DNA from: JALEFZ01 sp039820545
Lineage (GTDB): Bacteria > Bacteroidota > Bacteroidia > J057
Assembly: GCA_039820545.1 (NCBI GenBank)
Contig: JBCBPW010000009.1
Coordinates: 1-64,000, forward strand
DNA: 64,000 nucleotides
Direction of reading: 5' to 3'
The stretch's first letter is position 1, and each line of letters starts with the position of its first letter. Under the pieces are notes generated by a model. That model had not been told where the DNA came from. It did no database searches and saw only the letters and a list, made by a program, of their open reading frames with translations. Position numbers and translations under genes: made by a program. Below, in pieces: positions 26,463 to 36,013 of this stretch.

Positions 26463-29233
26463 TCCCTGCTAATCTTTACGTCGCTGCTACCTTCTCCTGC
26501 CTTGTTGATTCTGTAAGAGAAGGTCAGCAGCACATATCTCCTTAAGGTCAATACTTGATTTTCTTCTAAATAGGCTACTTCTGCTGTGCGCTGAAAGCCT
26601 ACATTTTGGTTGAGGAGGTCGAAGCCCGTAAGCGATAAACTCATTTTTTTCTTGGCAAAAAATCGTTCTATACCTGCTCCTAGCAACATGACTTCTTGTC
26701 GCTCATCAAAGGCATCTCCTCCATAGACCATCCAATTGGCATCTCCTTTGATGATCCAGTTTTCGCCTAAGTTGACCCTAAGATTGGCGTAGTACTCCTG
26801 ATTCAAGTAGCTGCGATCCAAGCTCGCCACTTCAGGATAGGTCGATCGGTTGTAACTTAATCTCACGCCCATCAACCCATCCCACACTTTCTTCTTTTGA
26901 TTTTCGATAGAAAAATCTCCTGTATGTGTCCAGCGATTCACCTGGCGCTCTAGGTCATTGATAAATGTATAAGCTTGATTGTATCGGCTCATACCTTCCA
27001 CGTTAAGTTTGGCTTTCACAAAAGGGAGGGGCGTATTCAGTGTCAGGAAAAAGGAGGTATTCCAACTATCTGCTGTGTTGACGGGGGTACGTATTTGCCG
27101 CAGCAAGCTATCTACACTCCGAGCCTCCACGATAGGATTTTGATTATACTGAGCTGAGAGATTGGCAAAGATGGTGATGAAATTAAATTGATCGATCCAC
27201 ATCAGGGTAGTGTTCATCCTATGCGTGTAGGTGAGGCGCAGCGCAGGATTCCCGATGTAGATATTGAGTGGGTCGCGATTGTCAGCTACGGGCTGAAGTT
27301 GATCAGGCCTAGGGGCACGTATCCGGGTATTGTAGCGGACACTCAACCGCTTACTATTGGCAAACTGATAGGAAGCTTGTAGCCTAGGAAGAAAATTGAA
27401 ATAGCGATCACGAAGGCTGTCTCCAAGCGAAATCAAATTGCCCGCTAAGACGGCGTCCTGCACATCCGAACTGAGCGACAAAGTAAACTTGTCTCGACTC
27501 CTACTTAGCGTCACCCCTGCCCGTTGATACTGAAATCCACGTTCGTACTGATTGGAAAGCTGCCCATTTCTCGATTCAAAAGGAACCCGATCCCATACTT
27601 CACGGTCTAGTAAGTCCTGATAGTTTTGATAGCTGTAATTCACTTTCAATAAGTTTCCCTTACCCAGCGGCTCCGTGTACGTAACCTGCGCATTGTAGGC
27701 GAACTGATCATTGGCCTGGACCTGAAACTGATCCAGACTATCATTTCCCAACCCTGTCAAAGAGAGAGAAGAAAGGAGATTCCCCTCCATGTTTTTCATT
27801 TCTCCCTCCACCTTCCCGCTCAAACTAAGGGTTCTTCCTTTCTTCCCCAATCGCTTCAAATAGGTCAGATTGGTACTCCCCTTCATCTGACGTGTATCCT
27901 GAGATTGATTGCTTAGATTCACACTTGCCACCTCTGCTTCCGCATTTCGGCGTATTTGCTCACTGGCACTCACGAAGCCTCCTTGATTCCATCCAAGATT
28001 CACACGGAGCGACAAACGAGCGAGCGAGTCGCCACGGTAGCGCAAGAAGGACTTAAACTGATGGTTCCAATATTGGTCCTCCCGATCCAGAAATTCCTCT
28101 GAGACAAAAGAAGCTTCTTCCAGATATTGCTCACGATACGATTCCTGCTCTAGCTCTTTGACAGCTCCACGAGTATAGTAATTGAGATTGAGCGTGGTCT
28201 TTTTACCCAGATCAATATTGGTATTCATCCCCCCTGATCCTCCTGTCGTGATTCCCTCACCAATACTCGCCCCAAATGGGACAGCAGCTCCTACCGCATC
28301 ATCAATCTCTAACTGAATCACGCCCCCCTCCATGAGATTGCCGATCCCTCCCATGAAATCCAGATATTCATCAAATGAAAAATCTTGATCGTTGAGGTTG
28401 TTGCCCATGCCCAAAACAGAGTACTGGACACCTGGAGCAAATCGGTTGAGGTTGAGCTTGGCCTGAAAGCGCGAATCGGTTCCCGCTCCTAGGGCAAAGC
28501 TTCCAAAGCCTCCTTTTTTCCGATCCTCTTTTAGCTCAAGATTGATCGTCTGCTGACGCTGCCCATCGTCCACACCTGTGAAGTCTTCCTCATCTGTTTT
28601 CTCATCATAGACCTGAACCTTTTCGATTGCATCTGCAGGTAGATTTTTGGTCGCCACTTTTGGATCATTCCCAAAAAACTCCTTTCCATCTACGAGCACC
28701 TTTCGGACATTTTCTCCCTGCGCCTTTACGTTTCCCTGCCGATCGACTTCTACCCCTGGCAAGCGTTTGAGGAGATCTTCTACAACTTCTCCTGGCTGAG
28801 GCTGGAAAGCGCCTGCATTGTACTCGACTGTATCCTTCTTCAGCGTAACAGGTGCTTGCTGCGCTTCAATCTCTACCTCGCTGAGGGTAAGGATCTCAGA
28901 TCGTAGCATCACTACAGGTAAAGACTGGACCTTATTTTGCCCACTTACACCTACTTTTTTCCATTCGGGTGCGTACCCAAAGTAGGAATATTGGATGAGG
29001 TAGTCTCCCTGTGGGACATCGGGGACGCGGTAAAATCCTTTTTCATTGGTCAGTCCAAACCCCTGCAAGATGGAATCCTCAGCCTGAAGGATCATGATAG
29101 AGGCTCCAGATAGGGGTTGGGAAAGGGTATCCTGCACATATCCTTCCATTCGGTAGGACTGAGCAAAAGAGAGAGAAAACCCGCAGAGGAGTAATAATCC
29201 TCCACAGATTGTGTGTATCAGTAGACGTTGCAT
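26459..29233 (-). CDS. TonB-receptor-like outer-membrane beta-barrel protein with carboxypeptidase-regulatory-like domain
   Basis: 924 residues with a signal peptide (1-24). A CarboxypepD_reg-like beta-sandwich (about 28-110) precedes a plug-like domain (about 120-245) with VEDLLKRLPGVEVD and VLVDGKEFFGNDP. A large barrel rich in alternating aromatic strands fills the rest (about 245-915). This is the architecture of Bacteroidota outer-membrane barrel proteins related to TonB-dependent receptors. Because no obvious TonB box is seen, energised transport is uncertain. It follows a GLPGLI-family gene in the same direction, 281 bases apart, a common pairing. The stop codon lies inside the terminal repeat of a MITE-like element. 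Confidence 0.82.
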   Translation of the reverse strand: MQRLLIHTICGGLLLLCGFSLSFAQSYRMEGYVQDTLSQPLSGASIMILQAEDSILQGFGLTNEKGFYRVPDVPQGDYLIQYSYFGYAPEWKKVGVSGQNKVQSLPVVMLRSEILTLSEVEIEAQQAPVTLKKDTVEYNAGAFQPQPGEVVEDLLKRLPGVEVDRQGNVKAQGENVRKVLVDGKEFFGNDPKVATKNLPADAIEKVQVYDEKTDEEDFTGVDDGQRQQTINLELKEDRKKGGFGSFALGAGTDSRFQAKLNLNRFAPGVQYSVLGMGNNLNDQDFSFDEYLDFMGGIGNLMEGGVIQLEIDDAVGAAVPFGASIGEGITTGGSGGMNTNIDLGKKTTLNLNYYTRGAVKELEQESYREQYLEEASFVSEEFLDREDQYWNHQFKSFLRYRGDSLARLSLRVNLGWNQGGFVSASEQIRRNAEAEVASVNLSNQSQDTRQMKGSTNLTYLKRLGKKGRTLSLSGKVEGEMKNMEGNLLSSLSLTGLGNDSLDQFQVQANDQFAYNAQVTYTEPLGKGNLLKVNYSYQNYQDLLDREVWDRVPFESRNGQLSNQYERGFQYQRAGVTLSRSRDKFTLSLSSDVQDAVLAGNLISLGDSLRDRYFNFLPRLQASYQFANSKRLSVRYNTRIRAPRPDQLQPVADNRDPLNIYIGNPALRLTYTHRMNTTLMWIDQFNFITIFANLSAQYNQNPIVEARSVDSLLRQIRTPVNTADSWNTSFFLTLNTPLPFVKAKLNVEGMSRYNQAYTFINDLERQVNRWTHTGDFSIENQKKKVWDGLMGVRLSYNRSTYPEVASLDRSYLNQEYYANLRVNLGENWIIKGDANWMVYGGDAFDERQEVMLLGAGIERFFAKKKMSLSLTGFDLLNQNVGFQRTAEVAYLEENQVLTLRRYVLLTFSYRINKAGEGSSDVKISRD

Positions 29234-29390
29234 AAAAAAAGAGTGTGTTTGTTGTGAAAGGAAATGTTGACTACCAGGATTTTCAATCTCACTGGCCCCC
29301 TTCCATTTGTGGCTGAAGCTCTACATATGCTCCAGACCTGCGAGCTAGAGGAGGCAGTATTCCACTTTTCATTTGTGTAGACTCTTAAGG

Positions 29391-29440
29391 GGATGGACGA
29401 AAGATTTCGAGAACCAGGAACCAAGACTTCAAGTGCTAAT
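29391..29440 (+). repeat. Degenerate dispersed repeat, AAAGATTTCGAG type, copy 3
   Basis: GGATGGACGAAAGATTTCGA, then GAACCAGGAACCAAGACTTC, then AAGTGCTAATAATCAG. It lies between the GLPGLI gene and the barrel-protein gene. Relatives are at 11331-11375 (reverse) and 17261-17310. Confidence 0.5.
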
Positions 29441-29514
29441 AATCAGAAATATATCAAGCTGCCTCACGTCTCAACATCTGACCTCTTATTTAGCCTTGAG
29501 ATCTTACCCTCTGA

Positions 29515-30264
29515 TCAGTTTCTGCGAATCACTCGGACGCCTCCTTCTCCTCCCATCTGCTCTTGTAGTTGCTGGGTCTTTTCCTCGACAATTTTTTCGT
29601 ACTGCTCGCGACTGACTTTCTTTCCCTTGTTGGGTACTTCGATGACAGGAGCATTTTCAGGACTGATTTGAATGTCTGTCGCTGTCAGGATTCGTGTCCC
29701 TTCATCAATGTCAATCTTCAAGATCAGACCTGGCAATTTGGAAAAAGAGCCTGGCCCATGTGGCACAGGAATCTGAGGGGTAAACCATGCCACTACATTG
29801 CGTGCAGTATCTTGAAGGATAGCTTTTTGGCAAATGTAGTCGCCCAACTTCTCCTGCTCCCCTGTCAGCTTCCACTTGAGTGCTTCGCTTTCTCCCTTTA
29901 TCAAAAACTGCTTTCCCATGAACTCCTTTTGCTCGATGTATTCTCCTGTCTGCGTATTTTGATAAATGGCATCATCAGGTGTATTGAATACCATCCGAAT
30001 CGTCATGCCGTCTCCCTGCTGATTGAACTCCTTCTCCTTCTCTTCGCCCTTGCCCATACGATAAATAGTCATATCAGGGGTGAAGGCCAACACCTTCGTC
30101 GCGTACTGAAACTCAGGAACCATCTTGAGAATGTCTTCATTCTCTGAACCCAACTGCTTGTGCATGTTGATGGCTTCTTGATAGACTACTTTTCCCGTGA
30201 GTCCTTGGGCAGAAAGGAAGTTGGGAATCAGGCAAATGATCGTAATCCAGAATAGATTTTTCAT
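29515..30264 (-). CDS. GLPGLI family secreted protein
   Basis: 249 residues with a signal peptide (1-19). The family-defining motif appears as KLPGLILKID near residues 174-183, followed by an ATDIQIS strand. The C-terminus is a charged helix (about 205-240), then a GGEGG tail. The family's biochemical role is unknown. Its members are usually encoded beside TonB-receptor-like barrel proteins, as here. It is divergent from the two-component kinase gene, with 176 bases between them, so the kinase/regulator pair may control this export-related pair. Confidence 0.85.
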   Translation of the reverse strand: MKNLFWITIICLIPNFLSAQGLTGKVVYQEAINMHKQLGSENEDILKMVPEFQYATKVLAFTPDMTIYRMGKGEEKEKEFNQQGDGMTIRMVFNTPDDAIYQNTQTGEYIEQKEFMGKQFLIKGESEALKWKLTGEQEKLGDYICQKAILQDTARNVVAWFTPQIPVPHGPGSFSKLPGLILKIDIDEGTRILTATDIQISPENAPVIEVPNKGKKVSREQYEKIVEEKTQQLQEQMGGEGGVRVIRRN

Positions 30265-30440
30265 CGTTTGGAAGTGGTTAGTTGTTTTCTCTGGTACAAT
30301 TCTACCCTCTATCCCTGAGAAATAGCGTTAAACAATCCAGATTTAAAGTTAAAAATGGTTAATAGGTTGGGGCGCGCTCCCAAGGGATGATATCTTTGAA
30401 CATATCAAGGGGAGGGATCTCTTGAGGAGAAAAAGTATGT

Positions 30441-31985
30441 ATGCAGATGAAAACATCTCACACCTATCTCTTACTCATTGTAATTTCGCTTATAATGCTG
30501 GGCACGCTGGAGGGGCTGTGGCTAAGAGAAGTCTTTCAGGGTAAGCATGAACAACTCGCAGACAAGGCCGAAAGGGCTTTCGTGGGTGCCATCAATGAGA
30601 TGCAAGACGCACTCTTCAGTCAGTATGTGGATAAGCTGGCCGCACAAGGGAGAGTCTCTAACCTACAGGTATCAGGTCAAGATACCTTTATCAACCTCAC
30701 CATCAGGAGAGAAGAAGATACGATTATCCATTCAGAGCCTTTCCATGGAAAATCTAACATAGAATCTCTTTCCATCACACTAGACAAGGAACCCGTATTT
30801 TTGAGAGATTCCCTCCGTCTCCAAAAGCAACGCGTGATTGCGGATACCTCTCCCAAAGTGAAAGGCGCATTTGAGATATTTTTCCTGAAAGATGACAAAG
30901 AAAAGGACGAAGCAGGAGCCGAGACCAAGGGTTATCTCTCGCGCTACTTCAGCGAACTAGAAATCTCAGCAGATAGTGAAGAAGTTGAGGTAGCAGACTG
31001 GTCCCAACTACAGCAGGCACTGTCACAACGCGCAGCAGAAGATCTTGCCAGAGAAGGCATCTACCTAGATCAGACCATCCTTACCATCAGAGACTCTTTG
31101 ACTACTCGCCGCGAGTGGGTGCAGACACGAGACTATTTTGATGTCCCCACAAATACACGGATGCGAATGGTCTTCCCCCATGTATCCACCTATATCTTCC
31201 TAGATATGCTGACAGAGATTGGTTTTGCAATTCTGCTATTTGTAGTGATTTCAGTAGCCTTTGCCATGATCTATCGCAATATGCAGCACCAGATGCAACT
31301 TACAGCCCTCAAAAATGATTTCATCAGCAATATCACCCATGAACTCAAGACTCCTGTAACCACCGTCAGAGTGGCGATCGAAGCTCTACAGGATTTCGAC
31401 GGGCTGTCAGATCCTCAGCGTACCCGAGAGTATCTCGACATCTCCCGTCAGGAGTTAGACAGGCTAAATATGTTAGTAGATCGCGTACTTCGTATGTCCA
31501 TGTTTGAGCGGAATCAGCTCTCCCTTAAGATGGAAGAACTAGAACTTGGGCAGATGCTACGGAGTATTTTGTCTACCATGCAATTGCAGTTTAGCAAGTT
31601 TGGAGCAGAAGTAGACGCCCAAATAGGAGAAGGAAACTTCCCCATACATGGAGACAGGCTACACATCACAAGTCTGATCTACAACCTCTTGGACAATGCC
31701 TTGAAGTACGGTGGGGACCATCCTGTCATTCATGTGCACCTGTACTCGACTTCTGAAGGGCATACACTTATCGTCCAGGATCAAGGCATAGGCATAGCCC
31801 CCAGCCATCAAAAGAAAATCTTCGAAAAGTTTTTCAGAGTTCCCCATGGCAACATCCACAATGTGAAGGGCCACGGCCTCGGCTTGAGTTATGTGGCGGA
31901 AGTGGTCAGAAGACATGGAGGAACGATCAGCCTGCAAAGTAATCTGGGCGAAGGAAGTACGTTCACGATTCAATTACCTGTCTAG
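30441..31985 (+). CDS. Membrane sensor histidine kinase
   Basis: 514 residues. There is an N-terminal membrane helix (about 8-27) and a periplasmic sensor region (about 30-255) with no recognised domain. A second helix (about 256-278) follows. The dimerisation/phosphoacceptor domain has NITHELKTPVTTV (His300), and the ATPase domain has NLLDNALKYGG, DQGIGI and GHGLGLSYV. There is no HAMP domain. Thirteen bases separate it from the downstream response regulator, so the two form a standard two-component operon. The signal is unknown. The divergent GLPGLI/barrel genes are plausible targets, as such systems often monitor envelope state. Confidence 0.92.
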   Translation: MQMKTSHTYLLLIVISLIMLGTLEGLWLREVFQGKHEQLADKAERAFVGAINEMQDALFSQYVDKLAAQGRVSNLQVSGQDTFINLTIRREEDTIIHSEPFHGKSNIESLSITLDKEPVFLRDSLRLQKQRVIADTSPKVKGAFEIFFLKDDKEKDEAGAETKGYLSRYFSELEISADSEEVEVADWSQLQQALSQRAAEDLAREGIYLDQTILTIRDSLTTRREWVQTRDYFDVPTNTRMRMVFPHVSTYIFLDMLTEIGFAILLFVVISVAFAMIYRNMQHQMQLTALKNDFISNITHELKTPVTTVRVAIEALQDFDGLSDPQRTREYLDISRQELDRLNMLVDRVLRMSMFERNQLSLKMEELELGQMLRSILSTMQLQFSKFGAEVDAQIGEGNFPIHGDRLHITSLIYNLLDNALKYGGDHPVIHVHLYSTSEGHTLIVQDQGIGIAPSHQKKIFEKFFRVPHGNIHNVKGHGLGLSYVAEVVRRHGGTISLQSNLGEGSTFTIQLPV

Positions 31986-31997
31986 AAACAGCCTATC

Positions 31998-32699
31998 ATG
32001 TCTGAAAAAACAAAAATTCTCTACGTAGAAGATGAGGTCTTGCTAGGTAAGATCGTGAAAGAGAGCCTGGAAAGCAGAAACTACGATGTCTATCATGTCA
32101 TGGACGGAGCCAAAGTGCTGGATGCTTGTGCGACCTATACGCCTACCATCTGCATCCTAGATGTGATGCTTCCGCATGTCGATGGTTTTGAGCTGGGTAA
32201 ACGCCTGCGCCAGCGATATCCTCAGTTACCGATCATTTTTTTAACGGCCAAAACGCAGACTCAGGATACCTTGCAAGGATTTCAGTCAGGGGGAAATGAC
32301 TACATCAAAAAGCCTTTTAGCATGGAGGAGTTGATCGTCAGGATTGAGAATATCCTCCAATTGACACAGGCACCTTCCCCACAAGAACTGCAAACGGAAC
32401 GTCCTATTCAGTTGGGGGAGTTTACCTTTATTCCTTACCGATATGAACTCACCCATTCTCAGCATCCGCGTAAACTCTCCCATCGCGAAGCTCAACTCTT
32501 AAAGATCCTGATACTCAATCAGAATCGGACAGCCAGTCGCAAAGACATCCTTTTGGAGGTCTGGGGAGACGATTCCTTCCTGAATTCACGCAATCTCGAT
32601 GTTTACATCAAACGTCTACGAGACTATTTCAAGCCCGATCCTCGCATCTGTATCATGACACTCAAAGGAGTAGGCTATCACTTTTATATTAAAGACTGA
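31998..32699 (+). CDS. OmpR/PhoB-family response regulator
   Basis: 233 residues. The receiver (about 5-120) has phosphoacceptor Asp55 in CILDVMLPHVDG and the conserved Lys in IKKPFSMEEL. The winged-helix effector (about 135-230) ends with SRNLDVYIKRLRDYF and GVGYHFYI, typical of the family. Second gene of the kinase/regulator operon. No terminator is evident in the next 238 bases, which are AT-rich with two GCGATTC repeats near 32750-32770. Confidence 0.93.
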   Translation: MSEKTKILYVEDEVLLGKIVKESLESRNYDVYHVMDGAKVLDACATYTPTICILDVMLPHVDGFELGKRLRQRYPQLPIIFLTAKTQTQDTLQGFQSGGNDYIKKPFSMEELIVRIENILQLTQAPSPQELQTERPIQLGEFTFIPYRYELTHSQHPRKLSHREAQLLKILILNQNRTASRKDILLEVWGDDSFLNSRNLDVYIKRLRDYFKPDPRICIMTLKGVGYHFYIKD

Positions 32700-32937
32700 T
32701 GCTATACAACCTGTTTACCCTTGAAATATTATTAAAAAACGATCGCGATTCTTAAAATTAACGTGCGATTCCTTCTGTTTATAAATAAAGTTTATATTTT
32801 CACCTCAAGAGGATGTGATTTCTCGAATAAATGTTGCTCGAGATACGCATTTTTCCCTTTTTCCAAAGCTTGCAATTGATCTATTCCTAAAAACCCTGAG
32901 ATCCAATCACATAGATTAAAAGATCGAAATTCCTGCC

Positions 32938-33417
32938 ATGAAGAGCTATATTTCAAGAATCAGAGAAAGAATAGGACGCCAGAAGCTTATACATCCAGCG
33001 GCTCGTATCTTAATAGAAAATGAACAAGGGGAAGTGCTTTTCGTAGAGAAAAACCATCGAAATGGGCTAGGCGTACCTGCAGGGGCACTTGAAGAAAGTG
33101 AGACCATTCGGGAGTGTATCCTCCGAGAGGTGAGAGAGGAAACGGGGATCGAGATATTAGAAATGGAGGTCATTGGCATCAGTAGTTCTCCTGGAAGAGA
33201 AACAGTCATTTATCCCAATGGAGATTTGATCCAATACTTCACGGTCGAGTTTTACTCCACCAAATGGCAAGGAAACCTTGCTATCCAGGATACGAAGGAA
33301 ATCAAGCGGGTATTTTTCAAGGATAAGAGTTACGCTCAGTTTTTGCCTCCCAATGAGCGAACCATCTTTGACAGTCTTCAATTTTTTGAAACCGAGGGTA
33401 AGATCAGGGTAGACTAG
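32938..33417 (+). CDS. Nudix hydrolase
   Basis: 159 residues. The Nudix box is visible: GALEESE, then seven residues, then REVREETGIEI (GX5EX7REUXEEXGU). It lies in an alpha/beta sandwich preceded by ARILIENEQGEVLFVEK. Nudix enzymes hydrolyse nucleoside diphosphates linked to another moiety; the substrate cannot be inferred. The region before the box, with NHRNGLGVPAG, lacks features of ADP-ribose or MutT-specific subgroups that I can name. Its stop codon shares the tetranucleotide CTAG (33414-33417) with the stop of the convergent TPR kinase gene. Confidence 0.9.
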   Translation: MKSYISRIRERIGRQKLIHPAARILIENEQGEVLFVEKNHRNGLGVPAGALEESETIRECILREVREETGIEILEMEVIGISSSPGRETVIYPNGDLIQYFTVEFYSTKWQGNLAIQDTKEIKRVFFKDKSYAQFLPPNERTIFDSLQFFETEGKIRVD

Positions 33418-35414
33418 TCCTTTTCAAAGGTGACGAGTGTGGATTCAGATAGTTGATCACTGGGCTGTACATAGGATTTCACACTTCCGCGAGGAAGAGA
33501 GAAGCTAAATACATTGGTTTGATTATCGTGGGTTCTTACCCAGATTTTTCCCCCATTTTTTTCTATAAAATCTTTCGAGATAAGTAAGCTGATTCCCATG
33601 CCTTGCTCCCTAGCAATGCCTTCAGCGACACGGTGATGATCAAACTCAAATAGCTTAGACAGATAAGCTTCGGGAATGGCCTGTCCAGAATTGGCGATAT
33701 GGGTGACGAGCATTTCTTCTTGAATCTCCATAGAGATCGTCATCGTTTCTCCCGCATGGGTCAGTTTGATAGAACTTGTCAGGAGGTTGTTCAAAACCAG
33801 TTGGATCATGCTGGAATCAGCCCATACATATTGTCCCTTAGAGAAGTGGCGCTGAATCTCAATCTGCTCACGCTGGGCGATGGGTTCCAATAAAATCAAG
33901 GACTCTTCTATCAGTTGGGGAAGATCTAGTTTCTCTTTCCGCACGACAATCCCTTGCATTTGATCCTGTGCCCAAAAGAGCAGGTTGTCTAGTAAGAGAG
34001 AAGTATTGCGTACCCTTGTCTCCATCTCAGACATGATCATTTTCCTTTCGGCAACAGAAAGATCACTCTCCATCAAAAGGCCAAGTGCCCCCTGAATAAA
34101 AGCCAGAGGCTGCTTGAAGTCATGGCAAATCATGGCAAACAATTTGTCTTTGGTTTGATTCAAAAAATCAAGTTCTTCTTTCTGCTTCTTGATTTCGTCT
34201 TTACTCTGGATGAGTGCCTGATTAACTTCTTTAGATTTGAGATTGGTTTGATAGAGGAAGAGAGCCACAAACAGAATGAGAATGACCATGGCAACAGCTC
34301 CTACAGTCAGATATCGCTGATTCCTAATCGTAGTCTCTTGAGCTGCTAGTTCCGCTTCTTTGAGAATTTGATCTCTTTTGAGGAGGTCATTTTCTTTCTC
34401 TCTTTGTTCTGTCTCAAACTGAATCCGCAATTCGGAGAGATGTTCTTCTCTACTGTCTCTTTGCATTTCCTGTTTGTAGGACATGTATTTTTGGTATTGC
34501 TCAAGTGCGGAAGCAAAATCTCCTCTCAAAGAATCTATTTGATTTTTTTGGTAGTGAATGGCCACGAGTTCCCGCTTGAGGTCCATCTGTTCTGCTAAGG
34601 GTTCAATTTCGTTTAAAACGAGATAAGCATCTTGATAGCGATTCTGCTTTGTCAATAGGCTCGTCTTATGTAGGGCAGCATTGACAGTCGTGCGGTGATC
34701 CCCGAGCATCTTTGCCTTCTCTACCGCTCGGTTGTAGAAAGTCATCGCTTGCTGGCGGTTGCCCTGGCGTTCATAAATATCTCCAATAGCCTGTAAGATT
34801 CCGCTGGAATATGCAGACGTTTCAGAAATGTATTCATGAAAGTTGACTGATTTCTCTAGATATTTCCGCGCACTGTGGAGTTGACTTTGTTCAATGTTTA
34901 TGAGGCCGAGTGCATGGTAGGTATTGGCTAATCCCAAGGTATCATTTCGCTCCTCCATAAGGGTCAGTCCTTGTAAAGAATACACTTCTGCCTGATCGTA
35001 TTCCCTCTGCGAATAGTATATCCCTGCGATGTTGGCGAGGTTTTGGGCCATACCTAGCGTATCCTTAGCCTGACTACGTAGATCCAGTGCCTTGATATAT
35101 GCTTTGAGGGCTTTGGCATAGTTACCTTGGACAGCATAAGAAATTCCAAGCACTTGATTACCAGCCCCTTCCCCATTTAGATAATTCAGGCTCTGCGAAA
35201 GTACAATCGCTTCATTTGCGAATTTCCGTGTTCTCATAGGGTCTACCTGTGAGTAAGCCTTTCCGAGCTGCACGAGTAACTTGACACGGACAGTATCTAT
35301 CCGCGTATTTTCGCGCAAGATTTGCTCCAAACTATCCACCACTACTTGCTGGGCAGGTAGCACGGAGGTACATGCGAGTAAAATGAGTACTAGACCGATC
35401 AGAAGCTTCTTCAT
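33414..35414 (-). CDS. TPR-domain sensor histidine kinase
   Basis: 666 residues with a signal peptide (1-21). Six or seven tetratricopeptide repeats (about 45-330) lie outside the membrane, followed by a coiled coil, one membrane helix (about 367-387) and a second coiled coil. The phosphoacceptor domain has MICHDFKQPLAF (His431). The ATPase domain has VLNNLLTSSIKLTH, a variant N box (NLLTSSIK, where NLxxNAxK is usual), and GMGISLLI. No receiver or DNA-binding domain is fused and no regulator is adjacent, so the partner is encoded elsewhere. It overlaps the Nudix gene tail by four bases. Confidence 0.88.
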   Translation of the reverse strand: MKKLLIGLVLILLACTSVLPAQQVVVDSLEQILRENTRIDTVRVKLLVQLGKAYSQVDPMRTRKFANEAIVLSQSLNYLNGEGAGNQVLGISYAVQGNYAKALKAYIKALDLRSQAKDTLGMAQNLANIAGIYYSQREYDQAEVYSLQGLTLMEERNDTLGLANTYHALGLINIEQSQLHSARKYLEKSVNFHEYISETSAYSSGILQAIGDIYERQGNRQQAMTFYNRAVEKAKMLGDHRTTVNAALHKTSLLTKQNRYQDAYLVLNEIEPLAEQMDLKRELVAIHYQKNQIDSLRGDFASALEQYQKYMSYKQEMQRDSREEHLSELRIQFETEQREKENDLLKRDQILKEAELAAQETTIRNQRYLTVGAVAMVILILFVALFLYQTNLKSKEVNQALIQSKDEIKKQKEELDFLNQTKDKLFAMICHDFKQPLAFIQGALGLLMESDLSVAERKMIMSEMETRVRNTSLLLDNLLFWAQDQMQGIVVRKEKLDLPQLIEESLILLEPIAQREQIEIQRHFSKGQYVWADSSMIQLVLNNLLTSSIKLTHAGETMTISMEIQEEMLVTHIANSGQAIPEAYLSKLFEFDHHRVAEGIAREQGMGISLLISKDFIEKNGGKIWVRTHDNQTNVFSFSLPRGSVKSYVQPSDQLSESTLVTFEKD

Positions 35415-35868
35415 AGGGTATGAAAAAGAAATAGGATATGAGAGTTAAAAGGCAGCAAATCTTATAACGGGGAAACTAAGATTATACTATTCCATAATTT
35501 GCCAGCACAAAGACAATCAGAACGTGTAGATCTGTTGAAATCATGAAAAGATACAGAGCAGGGGATTATTTCAGATTTACTAAGAAGTTAACAAATGTTT
35601 CCTCTATTTCCTACTACAGGACTATCGATCAAACGGCAAAATCGTGTAAGAGAACGACGGTTTTGTAAGCTCGTGACTATCCCACTTATTTGATATATCA
35701 GATACTTCATATTTCCTTTCACTCTTCTGGATGGGAGATGAGAAAACTTAAAATATGCTTTTCACTCGCCTAGGATAAATCTTGATGATACCCCAATTCT
35801 GTACTTAATTTGAATAAACGTGCAAATAATGTACCCTTTTTCATCATCTCTATTGACAATTTGCGAAT

Positions 35869-35953
35869 TGTGGAAAAGTTTTTACTTATAGAAATATATC
35901 TATAGACGAACTAAAATGGCTCGCTTACATTTGAAGAGACTAGGTTATCCACA
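35869..35953. promoter_or_regulatory. Two DnaA-box-like sites in an AT-rich gap
   Basis: TTATCCACA (35945-35953, plus strand) matches the classical DnaA box exactly. TTTTCCACA is on the minus strand at 35869-35877. Both are flanked by AATTTGC/GCGAATT-like sequence, so together they form an imperfect inverted repeat with a ~67-base spacer. The surrounding gap (35415-36013) is AT-rich. No further boxes were found, so an origin is not claimed. Confidence 0.35.
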
Positions 35954-35996
35954 AATTGCACACTTGAAGGGAGAGGATCTTATATTTGAAGAGACG
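35925..35996 (+). promoter_or_regulatory. Repeated TAnnTTTG elements before the TPR gene
   Basis: CTTACATTTGAAGAGAC (35925-35940 region) and CTTATATTTGAAGAGAC (35980-35995 region) are near-identical. Each contains TAnnTTTG, the Bacteroidota -7 element. The second lies 26 bases before the ATG, with a TTG 22 bases upstream of it. They could be tandem promoters or a duplicated operator. Confidence 0.35.
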
Positions 35997-36013
35997 ACAA
36001 GAATCCCATACGA

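Noticed and set aside
26243..26545. A 100-codon plus-strand open frame across the intergenic region after the sigma operon
   Set aside because: Most of it is the MITE-like repeat and the tail is antisense to the barrel gene; copy A at 11111 does not preserve the frame.
35415..36013. Possible replication origin
   Set aside because: Only two DnaA-box-like sites, no AT-rich 13-mer cluster recognised, no origin-associated genes nearby; skew cannot be assessed from this window alone.
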